Assembly (NCBI RefSeq): GCF_900104795.1
Contig: NZ_FNTG01000001.1
Location: forward strand, 4,340,001 to 4,404,000
Reading direction: 5' to 3'
DNA length: 64,000 nucleotides
DNA from: Burkholderia sp. WP9
GTDB taxonomy: Bacteria; Pseudomonadota; Gammaproteobacteria; Burkholderiales; Burkholderiaceae
Shown here: positions 9,320 through 19,279 of the stretch, one piece after another
Numbering within the stretch: position 1 is the stretch's first letter
Layout: each line of letters begins with the position of its first letter
Made by a program: the position numbers and the translations under genes
The notes under the pieces: model-generated
What the model was told of the DNA's origin: nothing
What the model saw: the letters and a program-made list of their open reading frames with translations, nothing else
The model's database searches: none

Positions 9320-10261
9320 TTATTCCGGCTCGCGCCCACCCGCGGCCACCCGGCGGCGCGCCCGCTTTGACACGCCGTTCACCAGCGCCCAGCGGATCAC
9401 CGGCGCGACCAGCCGCACGCCGGGCCTCGCCACCGCACGGCGCAGTGCCGCGTAGCGCTGTAGTCCCAACATCGCCTGCGCCCAATCGGGCAGAAGGTCG
9501 ACGCCGGCGTTGAGCATCAACACGCCGGCGGGCCGCATCGACGCACTCGGGGCGGGCGTGTTCATCAAAATCCTCACGACCTCACGTGTGCGCTCGCTCG
9601 CCGCAAGCTCCGGCTGCATTGCCAGCAAGTAAGCGTCGATCTCCGCTCGCGAGCGAGGAATGTTGGACGCGCCGAGCATTTCGGCAATCCGTGCGGTTTC
9701 GGCGAAGTACTGATCCTGCGCGGCAATGGGCAGCAGCGGATTCACATAGCGCAAATGCGCGGTCATGAAGCTCGACACTTCGGCGACATGCACCCATGTG
9801 AGCAGCGCAGGCTCACTCGCGCGATACGGCCGTCCGTCGGGCGCAACGCCGCTGACGCCGAGATGGATGCGCTTCACACGCTCCACCAGCACGAGCGCGT
9901 CGTGCCGATTGCCATACGTCGTGCCCGCGATGAAAGTCGCGGTGCGCCGCAGTCGGCCGAGAATGTCGGTGCGAAACGTCGAATGGTCCCACACGCCGGC
10001 GAGCGCGAGCGGATGCAACGCCTGGAGCAGGAGCGCGCTGATGCCGCCCGTCATCATCGACGTGAAATCGGCGTGGACTTTCCAGCAAACCGAATGCGGG
10101 CCGAACAGGCCGGGGTCGCCCGGAGGCGACGAATAGTCGAGCGTGGGGCCGCTGCCGCTGGTCAGATGCGTGACACCGGCTGCCAGCTTCGAGCGGAGCC
10201 TGCGGGTGAGAAACTGCGAGAAACCGCTACGCGAGTTGGGCTGGCTGGTTTGGTCGGACAT
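9320..10261 (-). CDS. DUF2236 (MpaB/latex-clearing-like) protein
   Basis: A 313-residue member of the oxygenase MpaB/rubber-oxygenase-like family (DUF2236). Some members are haem-dependent oxygenases; most are uncharacterised. The tract GGISALLLQALHPLALAGVWDHS and the later WVHVAEVSSF and YFAETARIAEMLG segments are typical. I chose the ATG at 10261 (MSDQTSQPNS), 31 bp after the ruvB stop, because upstream residues in the same frame look non-coding and overlap ruvB. No signal peptide is clear. Its place at the end of the ruv genes suggests co-transcription rather than a DNA-repair role. Confidence 0.85.
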   Translation of the reverse strand: MSDQTSQPNSRSGFSQFLTRRLRSKLAAGVTHLTSGSGPTLDYSSPPGDPGLFGPHSVCWKVHADFTSMMTGGISALLLQALHPLALAGVWDHSTFRTDILGRLRRTATFIAGTTYGNRHDALVLVERVKRIHLGVSGVAPDGRPYRASEPALLTWVHVAEVSSFMTAHLRYVNPLLPIAAQDQYFAETARIAEMLGASNIPRSRAEIDAYLLAMQPELAASERTREVVRILMNTPAPSASMRPAGVLMLNAGVDLLPDWAQAMLGLQRYAALRRAVARPGVRLVAPVIRWALVNGVSKRARRRVAAGGREPE

Positions 10262-10292
10262 CCTGATTCGGTCTCGCGCTACGCGTGTCGGC

Positions 10293-11357
10293 TCAGGTCG
10301 CGGCCGAATCCCACAGGCTGGGCAGGGCGCTCGACGAGTCGGGCGCGGCAAGGCCGAAATGCCGGTAGGTGAGCAGCGTGGCGACGCGGCCGCGCGGCGT
10401 GCGCTGCAGGAAGCCTTGCTGGATCAGATACGGCTCGAGCACGTCTTCAATCGTGTCGCGCTCTTCGCCGATCGCCGCCGCCAGATTGTCGACGCCGACC
10501 GGGCCGCCGTCGAATTTGTGCAGGATCGCCTCGAGCAGCTTGCGGTCCATCAGGTCGAAGCCGACCGCGTCCACGTCGAGCATCTTGAGCGCGGCGTCGG
10601 CCACCTGCGCGGTGATGTTGCCGTCTGCCCTCACCTCGGCGAAGTCACGCACGCGCCGCAGCAGGCGGTTCGCGATCCGCGGCGTGCCGCGTGCGCGCTT
10701 GGCGATCTCGAACGCGCCGTCCGGATGGATCTGCGCATTCAGCAACGACGCAGAACGCGTGACGATGCGCGCCAGCTCCTCGGCGTTATAAAACTCGAGC
10801 CGCGCCACGATACCGAAGCGGTCGCGCAGCGGGTTGGTCAGCATGCCCGCGCGCGTGGTCGCGCCGACCAGCGTGAACGGCTGCAAGTCCAGCTTCACGC
10901 TGCGCGCGGCCGGCCCTTCGCCGATCATGATGTCGATCTGATAATCCTCCAACGCCGGATACAGAATTTCCTCGACGACCGGCGAGAGCCGGTGGATTTC
11001 GTCGATGAACAAAACGTCGTTGGCTTCGAGATTGGTGAGTAGCGCGGCGAGGTCGCCGGCGCGCTCAAGCACCGGCCCCGACGTTTGCCGCAGATTGACA
11101 CCCATTTCCCGCGCGATGATGTGCGCGAGTGTGGTCTTGCCGAGGCCCGGCGGCCCGAACAGCAAGACGTGGTCGAGCGATTCGGAGCGGCGTTTGGCGG
11201 CCTCGATAAAGATTTCCAGCTGGCCGCGGACTTTTTCCTGCCCGACATATTCTTCGAGCTGGCGCGGGCGCAACGCGCGCTCGAACGCTTCTTCGTTCGG
11301 CGAGACGGGCGTGGCCGCGATGATGCGCTCGGCGGCGAGTTTGTCGGTTTCGATCAT
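10293..11357 (-). CDS. ruvB: Holliday junction helicase subunit RuvB
   Basis: Hexameric AAA+ motor that drives branch migration with RuvA. At 354 residues it shows Walker A GPPGLGKT (68-75), Walker B with DEIH (120-123), sensor 1 GATTRAG near 191 and a C-terminal winged helix that ends [14 protein letters not shown]. It starts 119 bp after ruvA on the same strand. A roughly 20-residue N-terminal extension before the conserved [11 protein letters not shown] is usual for betaproteobacteria. Confidence 0.99.
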   Translation of the reverse strand: MIETDKLAAERIIAATPVSPNEEAFERALRPRQLEEYVGQEKVRGQLEIFIEAAKRRSESLDHVLLFGPPGLGKTTLAHIIAREMGVNLRQTSGPVLERAGDLAALLTNLEANDVLFIDEIHRLSPVVEEILYPALEDYQIDIMIGEGPAARSVKLDLQPFTLVGATTRAGMLTNPLRDRFGIVARLEFYNAEELARIVTRSASLLNAQIHPDGAFEIAKRARGTPRIANRLLRRVRDFAEVRADGNITAQVADAALKMLDVDAVGFDLMDRKLLEAILHKFDGGPVGVDNLAAAIGEERDTIEDVLEPYLIQQGFLQRTPRGRVATLLTYRHFGLAAPDSSSALPSLWDSAAT

Positions 11358-11476
11358 GCGGACATTGTACCGCGAGCCGCTCGCCGCGAAACTCGGCCGA
11401 ATGGCCAGGGTGCGCGGCTCGCCGGCATGTGCGAAGCTTCATTCGTTGCCTCGCTGCCGAATACGACGGTCGAACG

Positions 11477-12058
11477 TCAGCCCTTGGACAGCGCCTTCAA
11501 CGCCAGCTTGATGCCTTCGGAAACACCGGTGCCGGCCGGCACGTTTTTGACGGCCGCCAATGCTTCTTTTTCGGAGTAACCCAATGCGAGCAGTGCGTTC
11601 AGGATATCGGAGGCGTGGTCGGATGCCGACGCTGCGCCCGCCATCGCCCCAAGGTCGGCGCCGATCTTGCCCTTCAGTTCGAGGAGCAGCCGCTCCGCCG
11701 TTTTCTTGCCGATGCCCGGCACGCGCGTTAGACGCGCCGCGTCCTGCATCGTGACGGTTTGTGCGAGCTCGTGAACGCTCATGCCCGACAGCACCGCCAA
11801 CGCCATGCGCGCGCCGATGCCGGAGATCTTCAGCAGTTCGCGGAAGGTCGAGCGTTCCTCCGCGGTGCCGAATCCGTACAGCAGGTGCGCGTCTTCGCGC
11901 ACGATCATCTGCGTGAGCAATACGATGCGTTCGCCGGCTGAGGGCAGGTTGTAGAACGTGCTCATCGGCACATCGACTTCGTAACCGACGCCGTTGCAAT
12001 CGACGAGCAGATGCGGCGGGTTTTTTTCCAGCAGAACGCCGGCAATGCGACCGATCAT
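11477..12058 (-). CDS. ruvA: Holliday junction protein RuvA
   Basis: Binds four-way junctions as a tetramer and loads RuvB. The 193 residues comprise an OB-fold ([15 protein letters not shown] onward, 1-62), a helix-hairpin-helix domain (about 65-140, with [18 protein letters not shown] and [18 protein letters not shown]) and a C-terminal RuvB-binding domain (about 150-193, [12 protein letters not shown]). It lies 109 bp downstream of ruvC. Full length, no anomalies. Confidence 0.99.
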   Translation of the reverse strand: MIGRIAGVLLEKNPPHLLVDCNGVGYEVDVPMSTFYNLPSAGERIVLLTQMIVREDAHLLYGFGTAEERSTFRELLKISGIGARMALAVLSGMSVHELAQTVTMQDAARLTRVPGIGKKTAERLLLELKGKIGADLGAMAGAASASDHASDILNALLALGYSEKEALAAVKNVPAGTGVSEGIKLALKALSKG

Positions 12059-12167
12059 GGCGAATTCAATCTTGAGAGAAAGGGCGAGTGTAGCGCAGCG
12101 AGTGAGCGGCGAGTGGCCTGCGAGTCATGCGCAATCGCGGTTGATATGCGCGATGCCGCATCGGCCG

Positions 12168-12710
12168 CTATCCGACCAGGCGTCCGCGTCTCACGCGCAA
12201 ACCTTTCTTGGCCAGCGAAGGTGCGATGCCGCCCAACGTGCTCAGTGTCGTGCCGCCGTGCGCGTGGCAGATCGCCATGCCGAGCGCGTCGGCGGCGTCG
12301 GTGCCGGGTACGCCGGAGAGATTGAGCAGGCGCACCACCATCTGCTGCATCTGCTCCTTGGTGGCGCGGCCATAGCCCACCACGGCCTGCTTCAATTGCA
12401 GGGCCGTGTATTCGGCAACCGGCACGCCGCCCGCGACCAGTCCGCAGATGGCCGCGCCGCGCGCCTGGCCAAGCAGCAAGGTGGACTGCGGGTTGACGTT
12501 GACGAACACTTTTTCGATTGCCGACTGATCCGGCGAATGCTGGCGGATGAGCGTCGAAATGCCTTCGAAGATGGTGCCCAGACGCGAGGGCAGGTCGGCG
12601 TCGGCGGTTTTGATGACGCCGCTTGCGACATAGCTGAGCGTGTGGCCGCTCTGGTCGATCACGCCGAAGCCGGTCACGCGCAGGCCGGGGTCGATGCCGA
12701 GAATTCTCAT
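12168..12710 (-). CDS. ruvC: Holliday junction resolvase RuvC
   Basis: Endonuclease that cuts Holliday junctions symmetrically. The four acidic catalytic residues match the E. coli pattern: Asp7 (GIDPGL), Glu66 (AIEKVF), Asp138 and Asp141 (GTDAADALG). Length is 180 residues. First gene of the ruvC-ruvA-ruvB run; no SOS box was spotted in front of it. It is transcribed divergently from a small KTSC-like gene. Confidence 0.99.
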   Translation of the reverse strand: MRILGIDPGLRVTGFGVIDQSGHTLSYVASGVIKTADADLPSRLGTIFEGISTLIRQHSPDQSAIEKVFVNVNPQSTLLLGQARGAAICGLVAGGVPVAEYTALQLKQAVVGYGRATKEQMQQMVVRLLNLSGVPGTDAADALGMAICHAHGGTTLSTLGGIAPSLAKKGLRVRRGRLVG

Positions 12711-12850
12711 GAGGTGCCGCAGGAGCGGTAAAAACCAGGTGCTTGCGATACTACAACACGCGCGCCGCGCGGCGGACGGCGCGCGGCGATGTCAGCGGAA
12801 TAAAAACTGCTGTGTGTGGTGTAAGGCGGCGTGGAGGGAGGTATTCGCGA

Positions 12851-13090
12851 ATGGAGCGCTATCGGAATCTCAGCGGCGACTCGGGCGTCGAGGCTTATGA
12901 AATCGGCGACGATTTTGTCGCGGTCCGCTTCAGGCCGGGGGTTGTGTATTGGTACACGGAAGCGAGTGTCGGCGAATGGCACGTTGCGGCGCTCAAGCGT
13001 CTCGCGCGGCGTGGGCAGGGGCTCGGCACTTATATCAGCCAGCACGCGGAGGTGAACGGAGGTTATGCGAGAAAGGAAGTGGACGACTGA
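12851..13090 (+). CDS. Small KTSC-like domain protein
   Basis: A 79-residue protein on the strand opposite the ruv and purH genes. A very strong ribosome binding site (GGAGGGAGG, 12834-12842) fixes the ATG at 12851 and argues that it is a real gene; longer in-frame starts upstream lack such a site. The core, FVAVRFRPGVVYWYTEASVGEWHV followed by GQGLGTYISQHA, has the shape of the KTSC domain found in small bacterial and phage proteins, though the KTSC tetrad itself is not kept. Function unknown. The tail is charged and probably flexible. Confidence 0.75.
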   Translation: MERYRNLSGDSGVEAYEIGDDFVAVRFRPGVVYWYTEASVGEWHVAALKRLARRGQGLGTYISQHAEVNGGYARKEVDD

Positions 13091-13223
13091 GCGGGGCGTG
13101 AAGGGGCGGCGATTATGCTTTACGAGCGCGGTGCTAACACGGCACAAGCACGGCAAAAGCACGGCATCGAAACGGCATGAAGACGCAACGAACGCGGCGC
13201 ATACCCGCCACAAACGCCGCGCC

Positions 13224-13259
13224 AAAGAAAACGGCCCGGCGGAGAATCCGCCAGGCCGT
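13224..13259 (-). terminator. Terminator of dusB-fis-purH genes
   Basis: On the minus strand ACGGCC and GGCGGA pair with TCCGCC and GGCCGT around a short loop, then TTTCTTT follows. It sits 70 bp past the purH stop. A run of ACGGCA-type short repeats at 13147-13190 lies just beyond it. Confidence 0.8.
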
Positions 13260-13329
13260 CTTTCCAAGCTCAGTTCTCGCCACACGGCGCAGTCTCATCA
13301 AGAAACCTGCGCCGCCCGCGAATCTGAAA

Positions 13330-14895
13330 TCAATGCCGGAAGTGACGCACGCCCGTCAGCACCATCGCGATGTTATGTTCGTCCGCCGCGCTGACCACTT
13401 CGTCGTCGCGCATCGAGCCGCCCGGCTGGATCACGCAGGTCGCGCCTGCCGCCACCACCACGTCGAGGCCGTCGCGGAACGGGAAGAACGCGTCCGACGC
13501 CACGGCCGAACCCGCCAGCGTCAAACCGGCATTCTGCGCCTTGATGCTCGCAATGCGCGCCGAGTCCACGCGGCTCATCTGGCCCGCGCCGACGCCGAGC
13601 GTCATGCCGTTGCCGCAGAACACGATCGCGTTCGACTTCACGTACTTCGCCACGCGCCATGCGAACAACAGATCGTCCATTTCCTTCGGCGTGGGGTGAC
13701 GCTTCGTGACCACGCGCAATTCGCGCGGCTGCACGTTCTTCGAGTCGAGCGACTGCACCAGCAGGCCGCCGCCCACGCGCTTCAGATCGAATGCGTTATG
13801 GCCTTCGCCCAGCGCGATTTCGAGCAGACGCACGTTCTGCTTCGCCGCGAACACCTGGCGCGCTTCGGCGCTGAACGACGGGGCGATCAGCACTTCGACG
13901 AACTGCTTGGCCACCGCTTGCGCCGCTGCCTCATCCACTTCGCGGTTAAAGGCGATGATGCCGCCGAACGCCGAGGTCGGATCGGTCTGGAATGCCTTCG
14001 CGTACGCTTCGTTGGCGTCCGCGCCGACTGCCACGCCGCACGGATTCGCGTGCTTGACAATCACGCACGCCGGCACGTCGAAGGTCTTCACGCATTCCCA
14101 CGCTGCGTCGGAATCCGCGATGTTGTTGTACGACAGTTCCTTGCCCTGCAACTGGTTGTAGTTCGCCAGGGCGCCCGCCGGCACCGCCAGGTCGCGGTAA
14201 AACGCCGCGCTCTGATGCGGGTTTTCGCCGTAGCGCAGGTCCTGCACCTTGTTGAACGCCAGGTTGAACGTGGCCGGGTAAGCGTTGCGCGACGAATGCT
14301 GCAACTCGTCGGTCAGGCTCGTCAGATAGTTCGTGATCGCGCCGTCGTACTGCGCGGTGTGCGCGAACACCTTGGTGGCGAGGCGGAAGTTCGTCTTGTA
14401 CGACACGGCGTTGCTGTTCGCGCGCATCTCGTCGAGCACGACCGCGTAGTCGGCCGGATCGACCACCACCGTCACGTCGCGATGGTTCTTCGCGGCCGAG
14501 CGCAGCATGGTCGGGCCGCCAATGTCGATGTTCTCGATCGCGTCTTCCAGCGAGCATTCTTCTTTCGACACAGTCTGCACGAACGGGTACAGATTCACGA
14601 CCAGCAGGTCGATGGTCGGAATGTCGTGCTTTTCAAGCGCTGCCATGTGTTCCGGCAGGTCGCGGCGCGCCAGAATGCCGCCGTGCACCTTCGGATGCAG
14701 CGTTTTCACGCGCCCGTCCAGCATTTCCGGGAAGCCCGTGTAATCGGCGACTTCGGTGACGGAGAGACCTGCGTCCGCGAGCAGTTTCGCGGTGCCGCCG
14801 GTCGACAGGATCTTGACGCCGAGGTCCGACAGCGATTTGGCGAAGTCGACGATGCCGGACTTGTCGGAAACGGAGATGAGCGCTTGCTTGATCAT
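13330..14895 (-). CDS. purH: Bifunctional AICAR transformylase / IMP cyclohydrolase
   Basis: Carries out the last two steps of IMP synthesis. The N-terminal MGS-like cyclohydrolase domain (about 1-140) begins [20 protein letters not shown]. The transformylase domain follows, with RYGENPHQ, the catalytic [10 protein letters not shown] tract (Lys-His) and the C-terminal [10 protein letters not shown] block. Length is 521 residues, normal. It lies 55 bp after fis on the same strand and ends before a terminator. A 607-residue open frame on the other strand is a shadow of its codon usage. Confidence 0.99.
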   Translation of the reverse strand: MIKQALISVSDKSGIVDFAKSLSDLGVKILSTGGTAKLLADAGLSVTEVADYTGFPEMLDGRVKTLHPKVHGGILARRDLPEHMAALEKHDIPTIDLLVVNLYPFVQTVSKEECSLEDAIENIDIGGPTMLRSAAKNHRDVTVVVDPADYAVVLDEMRANSNAVSYKTNFRLATKVFAHTAQYDGAITNYLTSLTDELQHSSRNAYPATFNLAFNKVQDLRYGENPHQSAAFYRDLAVPAGALANYNQLQGKELSYNNIADSDAAWECVKTFDVPACVIVKHANPCGVAVGADANEAYAKAFQTDPTSAFGGIIAFNREVDEAAAQAVAKQFVEVLIAPSFSAEARQVFAAKQNVRLLEIALGEGHNAFDLKRVGGGLLVQSLDSKNVQPRELRVVTKRHPTPKEMDDLLFAWRVAKYVKSNAIVFCGNGMTLGVGAGQMSRVDSARIASIKAQNAGLTLAGSAVASDAFFPFRDGLDVVVAAGATCVIQPGGSMRDDEVVSAADEHNIAMVLTGVRHFRH

Positions 14896-14950
14896 GATGA
14901 AGACGAAAAGCCGAAGGGAAACGTGGCAGGGCGCAAGAAACTACAACGCG

Positions 14951-15184
14951 CTACAACAAACCGTGCTGTTGCAGCTTCTTGCGCAGCGTATTGCGGTTGA
15001 TGCCGAGATACTCGGCGGCCAGCGACTGATTGCCGCCGGCCTGCTCGAGCACCACTTCGAGCAGGGGTTTTTCCACGCACGAAATCACCATATCGTAGAC
15101 GTCGTGCGGATTGGAGCCGTCGAGGTCCTGGAAATATATCCCCAGGCTGTCGCGGACAGATTGTTCGATATTGTTCTTGCTCAT
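14951..15184 (-). CDS. fis: DNA-binding protein Fis
   Basis: Nucleoid-associated dimer that bends DNA and activates rRNA and other promoters. The 77 residues are mostly the Fis core; the C-terminal helix-turn-helix GNQSLAAEYLGINRNTLRKK is at 51-70. It is shorter than the 98-residue E. coli protein, lacking part of the N-terminal beta-hairpin arm, as usual in betaproteobacteria. Its ATG overlaps the dusB stop (ATGA), so translation is coupled, the conserved dusB-fis arrangement. Confidence 0.97.
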   Translation of the reverse strand: MSKNNIEQSVRDSLGIYFQDLDGSNPHDVYDMVISCVEKPLLEVVLEQAGGNQSLAAEYLGINRNTLRKKLQQHGLL

Positions 15185-16239
15185 GCTGCTAGTCGGTCGG
15201 TTGGGTCCTCGCCCGGGTTGAGCGTTTCGTCGACATACACGAGGCGGTCGGAGATCGCCTTTTGTGCGTCGAAGAACTCGTTGACGGCGAGGAGTTGTTC
15301 GCGCGTGGTGTCCAGCGTATTCATGCGATGCCGGAACACGTTGGCGCCAGAAAGGCCGCGAGTGTACCAGCCGATGTGCTTGCGCGCAGTGCGCACGCCC
15401 GTAAATTCGCCGTAGAAGGCGTAGTGATCCTCGAGATGCTCGTTCATCACCTGCTGGATTTCGTCGATGCGCGGCGGCGGCAGCATTTCACCCGTTTGCA
15501 GGAAATACTCGATCTCGCGGAACAGCCACGGGCGCCCCTGCGCGGCGCGGCCGATCATGATGGCGTCGGCGCCGGTCGCGGCCAGCACCTCGCGGGCTTT
15601 GTGCGGTGACGTGATGTCGCCGTTGGCGACCACCGGAATGCGCACCGCCGCTTTCACCGCGGCAATGGTCTCGTATTCGGCGTCGCCGTGATACAGGTCG
15701 GCGCGCGTGCGGCCGTGCACGGTCAGCATCGAAATACCGGCCGATTCGGCCAGACGCGCGACGTTCAGCGCGTTTTTGTTCTCGCGGTCCCAGCCGGTGC
15801 GGATCTTGAGCGTGACGGGTACCGCGTCGGGGCCGACGCCCACCGCCCCGACCACCGCCTCGACAATGCGCTGCACCAGCGGCTCGTTCTGCAACAGGGC
15901 CGAACCCGCCGCCACGTTGCACACCTTCTTGGCCGGGCAGCCCATGTTGATGTCGATGATCTGCGCGCCGTTCGCCACGTTGTAGCGGGCCGCTTCGGCC
16001 ATCATGGCCGGATCGGCGCCGGCGATCTGCACGGCGATGGGCTCGACCTCGCCCGCGTGATTGGCGCGCCGCATGGTCTTCTCGCTTTTCCACAACTGCG
16101 CGTTCGAGGCGACCATTTCCGACACCGCATAGCCCGCGCCCAGCCGCTTGCACAACTGGCGGAACGGACGGTCGGTCACGCCGGCCATGGGCGCGACGAA
16201 CAGGTTATTACGCAGATTGTGGGAGCCGAGAGTGGGCAT
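15181..16239 (-). CDS. dusB: tRNA-dihydrouridine synthase B
   Basis: FMN enzyme that reduces uridine in the tRNA D-loop. TIM-barrel signature APMAGVTDRPFR is at 16-27 and the active-site Cys is 101 in NMGCPAKKVC. Other conserved tracts are the LKIRTGW block and ANGDITSP near 226. Length is 352 residues, normal. It overlaps fis by four bases. A 224-bp gap separates it from ubiH, so it probably has its own promoter as well. Confidence 0.98.
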   Translation of the reverse strand: MPTLGSHNLRNNLFVAPMAGVTDRPFRQLCKRLGAGYAVSEMVASNAQLWKSEKTMRRANHAGEVEPIAVQIAGADPAMMAEAARYNVANGAQIIDINMGCPAKKVCNVAAGSALLQNEPLVQRIVEAVVGAVGVGPDAVPVTLKIRTGWDRENKNALNVARLAESAGISMLTVHGRTRADLYHGDAEYETIAAVKAAVRIPVVANGDITSPHKAREVLAATGADAIMIGRAAQGRPWLFREIEYFLQTGEMLPPPRIDEIQQVMNEHLEDHYAFYGEFTGVRTARKHIGWYTRGLSGANVFRHRMNTLDTTREQLLAVNEFFDAQKAISDRLVYVDETLNPGEDPTDRLAA

Positions 16240-16463
16240 GACGTGAACGCGCGCGCGGCCGATTGCTCAGTTTCTGTCAATCGGAGCACTCGCGAAATGC
16301 GAGGGAAAACCGCTATTTTAGCGTTAACGGATAGCCGACACCCGACATGTGTCTGTCGTAACCCATTAAATCTTCTATGAAAGTGCGCCGTTTCATAGAA
16401 CCGGCGCCGCCCGCGCGGCACCTTCCGTGTGTAGCAAAAAGGCGGCGCGGGCGAGCAGCGCGC

Positions 16464-17855
16464 CTAGCGGCGTTGTCCGAACATCATTTGCCGTGCCAGC
16501 GCGGTTTTCACCGGTGGCAGGAATTCGAGCGCGGTCAGGGCGAGGCCGCGCACGATCGCGAGCGGCGCGAAGTCGATGGTGAAGAGACGCGCGAGCGTGT
16601 CGGTGGCGCCGATCGTCATGCGGCGGTCGAGCGCGCGGCGTTGCGCGAAGGTGGCCAGCGCGAGCGGCGTCGGACCTTCCGCCGAGAGGGCGTCGGCGAG
16701 CGAGTGTGCGTCGCGCAGTCCCAGATTCAGGCCCTGACCGGCTACCGGATGCAGCGTCTGCGCCGCGTTGCCGATCGCGACGATATGCCCGTTGACGAGC
16801 GTTTCCACGGCGTTCAGTCCCAAGGGGAACGACGCGCGTCCCTTGATATGCGTGAAACGGCCCATGCGGTCGCCGAACGCGGCGCCGAGTTCCTGGAGGA
16901 AGGCTTCGTCGGAGAGCTGCGCGCGGCGCGCGGCTTCCTCGGGCGCGCAGCACCAGACCAGCGCGTAATCGGCGCCGCGCACGCCGCCCATGGGCAGCAA
17001 CGCGATCGGGCCTTGCGACGTGAAGCGCTCCCACGCGACGTGCGGTTGCGGCGCCGACACGGTCACCGTGCCGACAAGTGCGGTCTGGCCGTAGTCCCGC
17101 GAGCCCGGTTCGACGGCGGCTCGGCCAGCGCGCCGTGCGGCCGCGCCGTTCCGACCGGTCTGCTGACTGGCGCTTGTCGCCTCGATGCCGGCGGCTCGGT
17201 TGTCACGAGTTTCGCCGTTCTCATGGTGGCCGGCGTGCTCGCCCACATTCACGCCGACTCCCTGGTCGTTCCGTTTGACTGGGCCTTTTCCTGACTTCTG
17301 GTCGCCGAACAGGCCGCCTTCGGCATTCACCAGAATGCGCGTGCGCAACTGCCGCGTGACGCCCGCGGTTTCGATCGGCAGCGTGACGCCGTCGCGTTCC
17401 TGCGTCGGCGCTCCGGCCGAGGTGGAGCGGAACCAGTGCACGGAGGTGGCGTGCACCGCCTCGGCGAGACCGTGGACGATCGAGCCGTAGCGCAGCACGT
17501 AGCCGAGCGCCGGCAAACCGTGCTCGCTGTGGTCGATCAGCGTGCGGCCGAAGTGGCCGCGCTGCGAGACGTGGATACGCTGGATCGCGGTCGCGTCGGC
17601 GGGCCAGCGCAGCGGCTCCAGGATCATCCGGCTGCCGTGCGACACGGCGATGGCGCGCGGATCGGCGATCGAATCTTCCGGCTCGCGCGCGTCGACGAGT
17701 GCGATCTTCAGCTCCCGTGTCGCGCTGCGGCGCGCCAGCCAGCCGGCCAGCGCCAGCCCGACCGGACCGGCGCCGACGATCGTCACGTCGAAATCGAAAG
17801 GCTGGCCGGCCGCGGCGGGCTTCAGGATCACCGTCGACTGGGAAACATCGTTCAT
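16464..17855 (-). CDS. ubiH: UbiH/UbiF-family FAD monooxygenase, with insertion
   Basis: Aromatic-ring hydroxylase of ubiquinone synthesis. FAD-binding GAGPVG is at 28-33, the DPRAIAVS tract near 65-72, and the second FAD motif is GNAAQTLHPVAGQGLNLGLRD in the C-terminal half. At 463 residues it is about 65 longer than usual. The excess is one block, residues 187-252 (about 17100-17297), rich in Gly, Asn, Arg, Ala and His, with no homology I recognise, placed between LVNAEGGLFGDQ and RDYGQTALVG. Both sides stay in frame. It begins 17 bp after pepP. Which ring position it hydroxylates cannot be settled here, so the symbol is the family default. Confidence 0.9.
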   Translation of the reverse strand: MNDVSQSTVILKPAAAGQPFDFDVTIVGAGPVGLALAGWLARRSATRELKIALVDAREPEDSIADPRAIAVSHGSRMILEPLRWPADATAIQRIHVSQRGHFGRTLIDHSEHGLPALGYVLRYGSIVHGLAEAVHATSVHWFRSTSAGAPTQERDGVTLPIETAGVTRQLRTRILVNAEGGLFGDQKSGKGPVKRNDQGVGVNVGEHAGHHENGETRDNRAAGIEATSASQQTGRNGAAARRAGRAAVEPGSRDYGQTALVGTVTVSAPQPHVAWERFTSQGPIALLPMGGVRGADYALVWCCAPEEAARRAQLSDEAFLQELGAAFGDRMGRFTHIKGRASFPLGLNAVETLVNGHIVAIGNAAQTLHPVAGQGLNLGLRDAHSLADALSAEGPTPLALATFAQRRALDRRMTIGATDTLARLFTIDFAPLAIVRGLALTALEFLPPVKTALARQMMFGQRR

Positions 17856-17872
17856 TGCGGATTACTTCCCTA

Positions 17873-19279
17873 TTACTTGCTTGTTTCGCGAGCCGCGCGG
17901 GCTTCCTGCATCAGCACTTCGATCTCGTCGGCGGCGACCGGTACTTCGCGTGTGATCAACTCGCAGCCGGTGGGCGTGACGACGGCGTCGTCCTCGATGC
18001 GGATGCCGATGTTCCAGTAGCGCTCGGGCACGCCTTCGGTCGGCCGGATATACAGACCGGGCTCGATGGTCAGCGTCATCGATGCCTGCAGCGTGCGCCA
18101 CGGCAACGCGCCCGCTTCGTCGCGCGGCGCGCCGCGTTCGCGATAGTCGCCGACATCGTGCACGTCCATGCCGAGCCAATGGCCGGTGCGGTGCATGTAG
18201 AAAGGCGCGTAGGCGCGCTCCGCGATCACGTCTTCTACCGAGGCGAACTTTGCGCGCTCGATGATGCCGGTGTCGAGCAAGCCCTGCGACAGCACGCGCA
18301 CGGCGGCCTGGTGCGGGTCGTCGAAGGTGGCGCCGGCGCGGGTGGCGTCGATGGCGGCCTGCTGCGCGGCCAGCACGATGTCGTACAGCTCGCGCTGCGC
18401 CGGCGTGAAGCGGCCGCTCGCGGGGAAGGTGCGCGTGATGTCGGAGGCGTAGCCGTCGAGTTCGCAGGCCGCGTCGATCAGGATCAGGTCGCCGTCCTGT
18501 GCAATGGCGCTGCCCGCGGGGTAGTGCAGCACGCAGGCGTTCGCGCCCGCGGCGACGATCGACGTATAAGCCGGTGCCTGCGCGCCGAATTTGCGGAACG
18601 TGTAGAGCAGTTCGGCTTCGAGTTCATATTCACGCACGCCGGGACGGCACGCGGCCATTGCACGACGATGCGCGTGGGCCGAGATCTGCCCGGCGCGGCG
18701 CATGATGGCGAGTTCGTGGTCGTCCTTGATGAGCCGCATGTCATCGAGCAACGGAACGAGATCGTGGGCGGCGGCCGGTGCGGCGACACCGCCGCGCGCC
18801 TGAGCGCGCACCGCGTCGAGCCAGCCGCGCACCCGTTCGTCCAGTTGCGGCGAGGTGCCGAGCGCATAGTGCAGCGCCGGTTTGTCGGCGAGCAGACGCG
18901 GCAGCTGCGTGTCGATTTCGCCGACGGCGAACGCCGCGTCGAAACCGAATGCCGCGCGCGCGCCGTCCGGGCCGAAGCGAAAACCTTCCCACGTCTCGCG
19001 CTCGACATTCTTCTCGCGGCAAAACAGCACCGAAGCCGGCGCGCCGGGCGCGGCGCTGGCGTCGAGCACCAGCAACGCCTCGGGTTCCGTGAAGCCGGTC
19101 AGGTAGTAGAAATAGCTGTCGTGCCGATAAGGATAATCGGCGTCACGGTTGCGCAGCGCTTCCGGTGCGGTGGGGACGATGGCGACGCCGCCGCCCGCCG
19201 CCCGAAGCGCGGCGAGTACGCGCTCACGGCGCGTGCGGTAGACGTCGATGGCGATGGTGGGTTCGGTCGGCTGGTTCAT
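17873..19279 (-). CDS. pepP: Xaa-Pro aminopeptidase P
   Basis: Removes N-terminal residues that precede proline. It has an N-terminal domain (about 1-175) and a C-terminal pita-bread metallopeptidase domain. The five metal ligands are visible: Asp269, Asp280 (SDITRTF), His367 (GHWLGMD), Glu406 (TIEPGLY) and Glu429 (GIRIEDD). I chose the ATG at 19279 (MNQPTEPTIA), giving 468 residues; a longer frame adds 32 residues that look non-coding. The pepP-ubiH order with a 17-bp gap is the conserved proteobacterial layout. Confidence 0.97.
   Translation of the reverse strand: MNQPTEPTIAIDVYRTRRERVLAALRAAGGGVAIVPTAPEALRNRDADYPYRHDSYFYYLTGFTEPEALLVLDASAAPGAPASVLFCREKNVERETWEGFRFGPDGARAAFGFDAAFAVGEIDTQLPRLLADKPALHYALGTSPQLDERVRGWLDAVRAQARGGVAAPAAAHDLVPLLDDMRLIKDDHELAIMRRAGQISAHAHRRAMAACRPGVREYELEAELLYTFRKFGAQAPAYTSIVAAGANACVLHYPAGSAIAQDGDLILIDAACELDGYASDITRTFPASGRFTPAQRELYDIVLAAQQAAIDATRAGATFDDPHQAAVRVLSQGLLDTGIIERAKFASVEDVIAERAYAPFYMHRTGHWLGMDVHDVGDYRERGAPRDEAGALPWRTLQASMTLTIEPGLYIRPTEGVPERYWNIGIRIEDDAVVTPTGCELITREVPVAADEIEVLMQEARAARETSK

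Noticed and set aside
8977..9513. Open frame through the 81-bp repeats
   Set aside because: It is open only because 81 is a multiple of three. It has no ribosome site and runs into the DUF2236 gene on the other strand.
13177..15000. 607-residue open frame opposite purH
   Set aside because: It is His/Arg/Val-rich with no known domain and lies exactly antisense to a conserved enzyme; the GC-rich codon bias keeps the opposite frame open.
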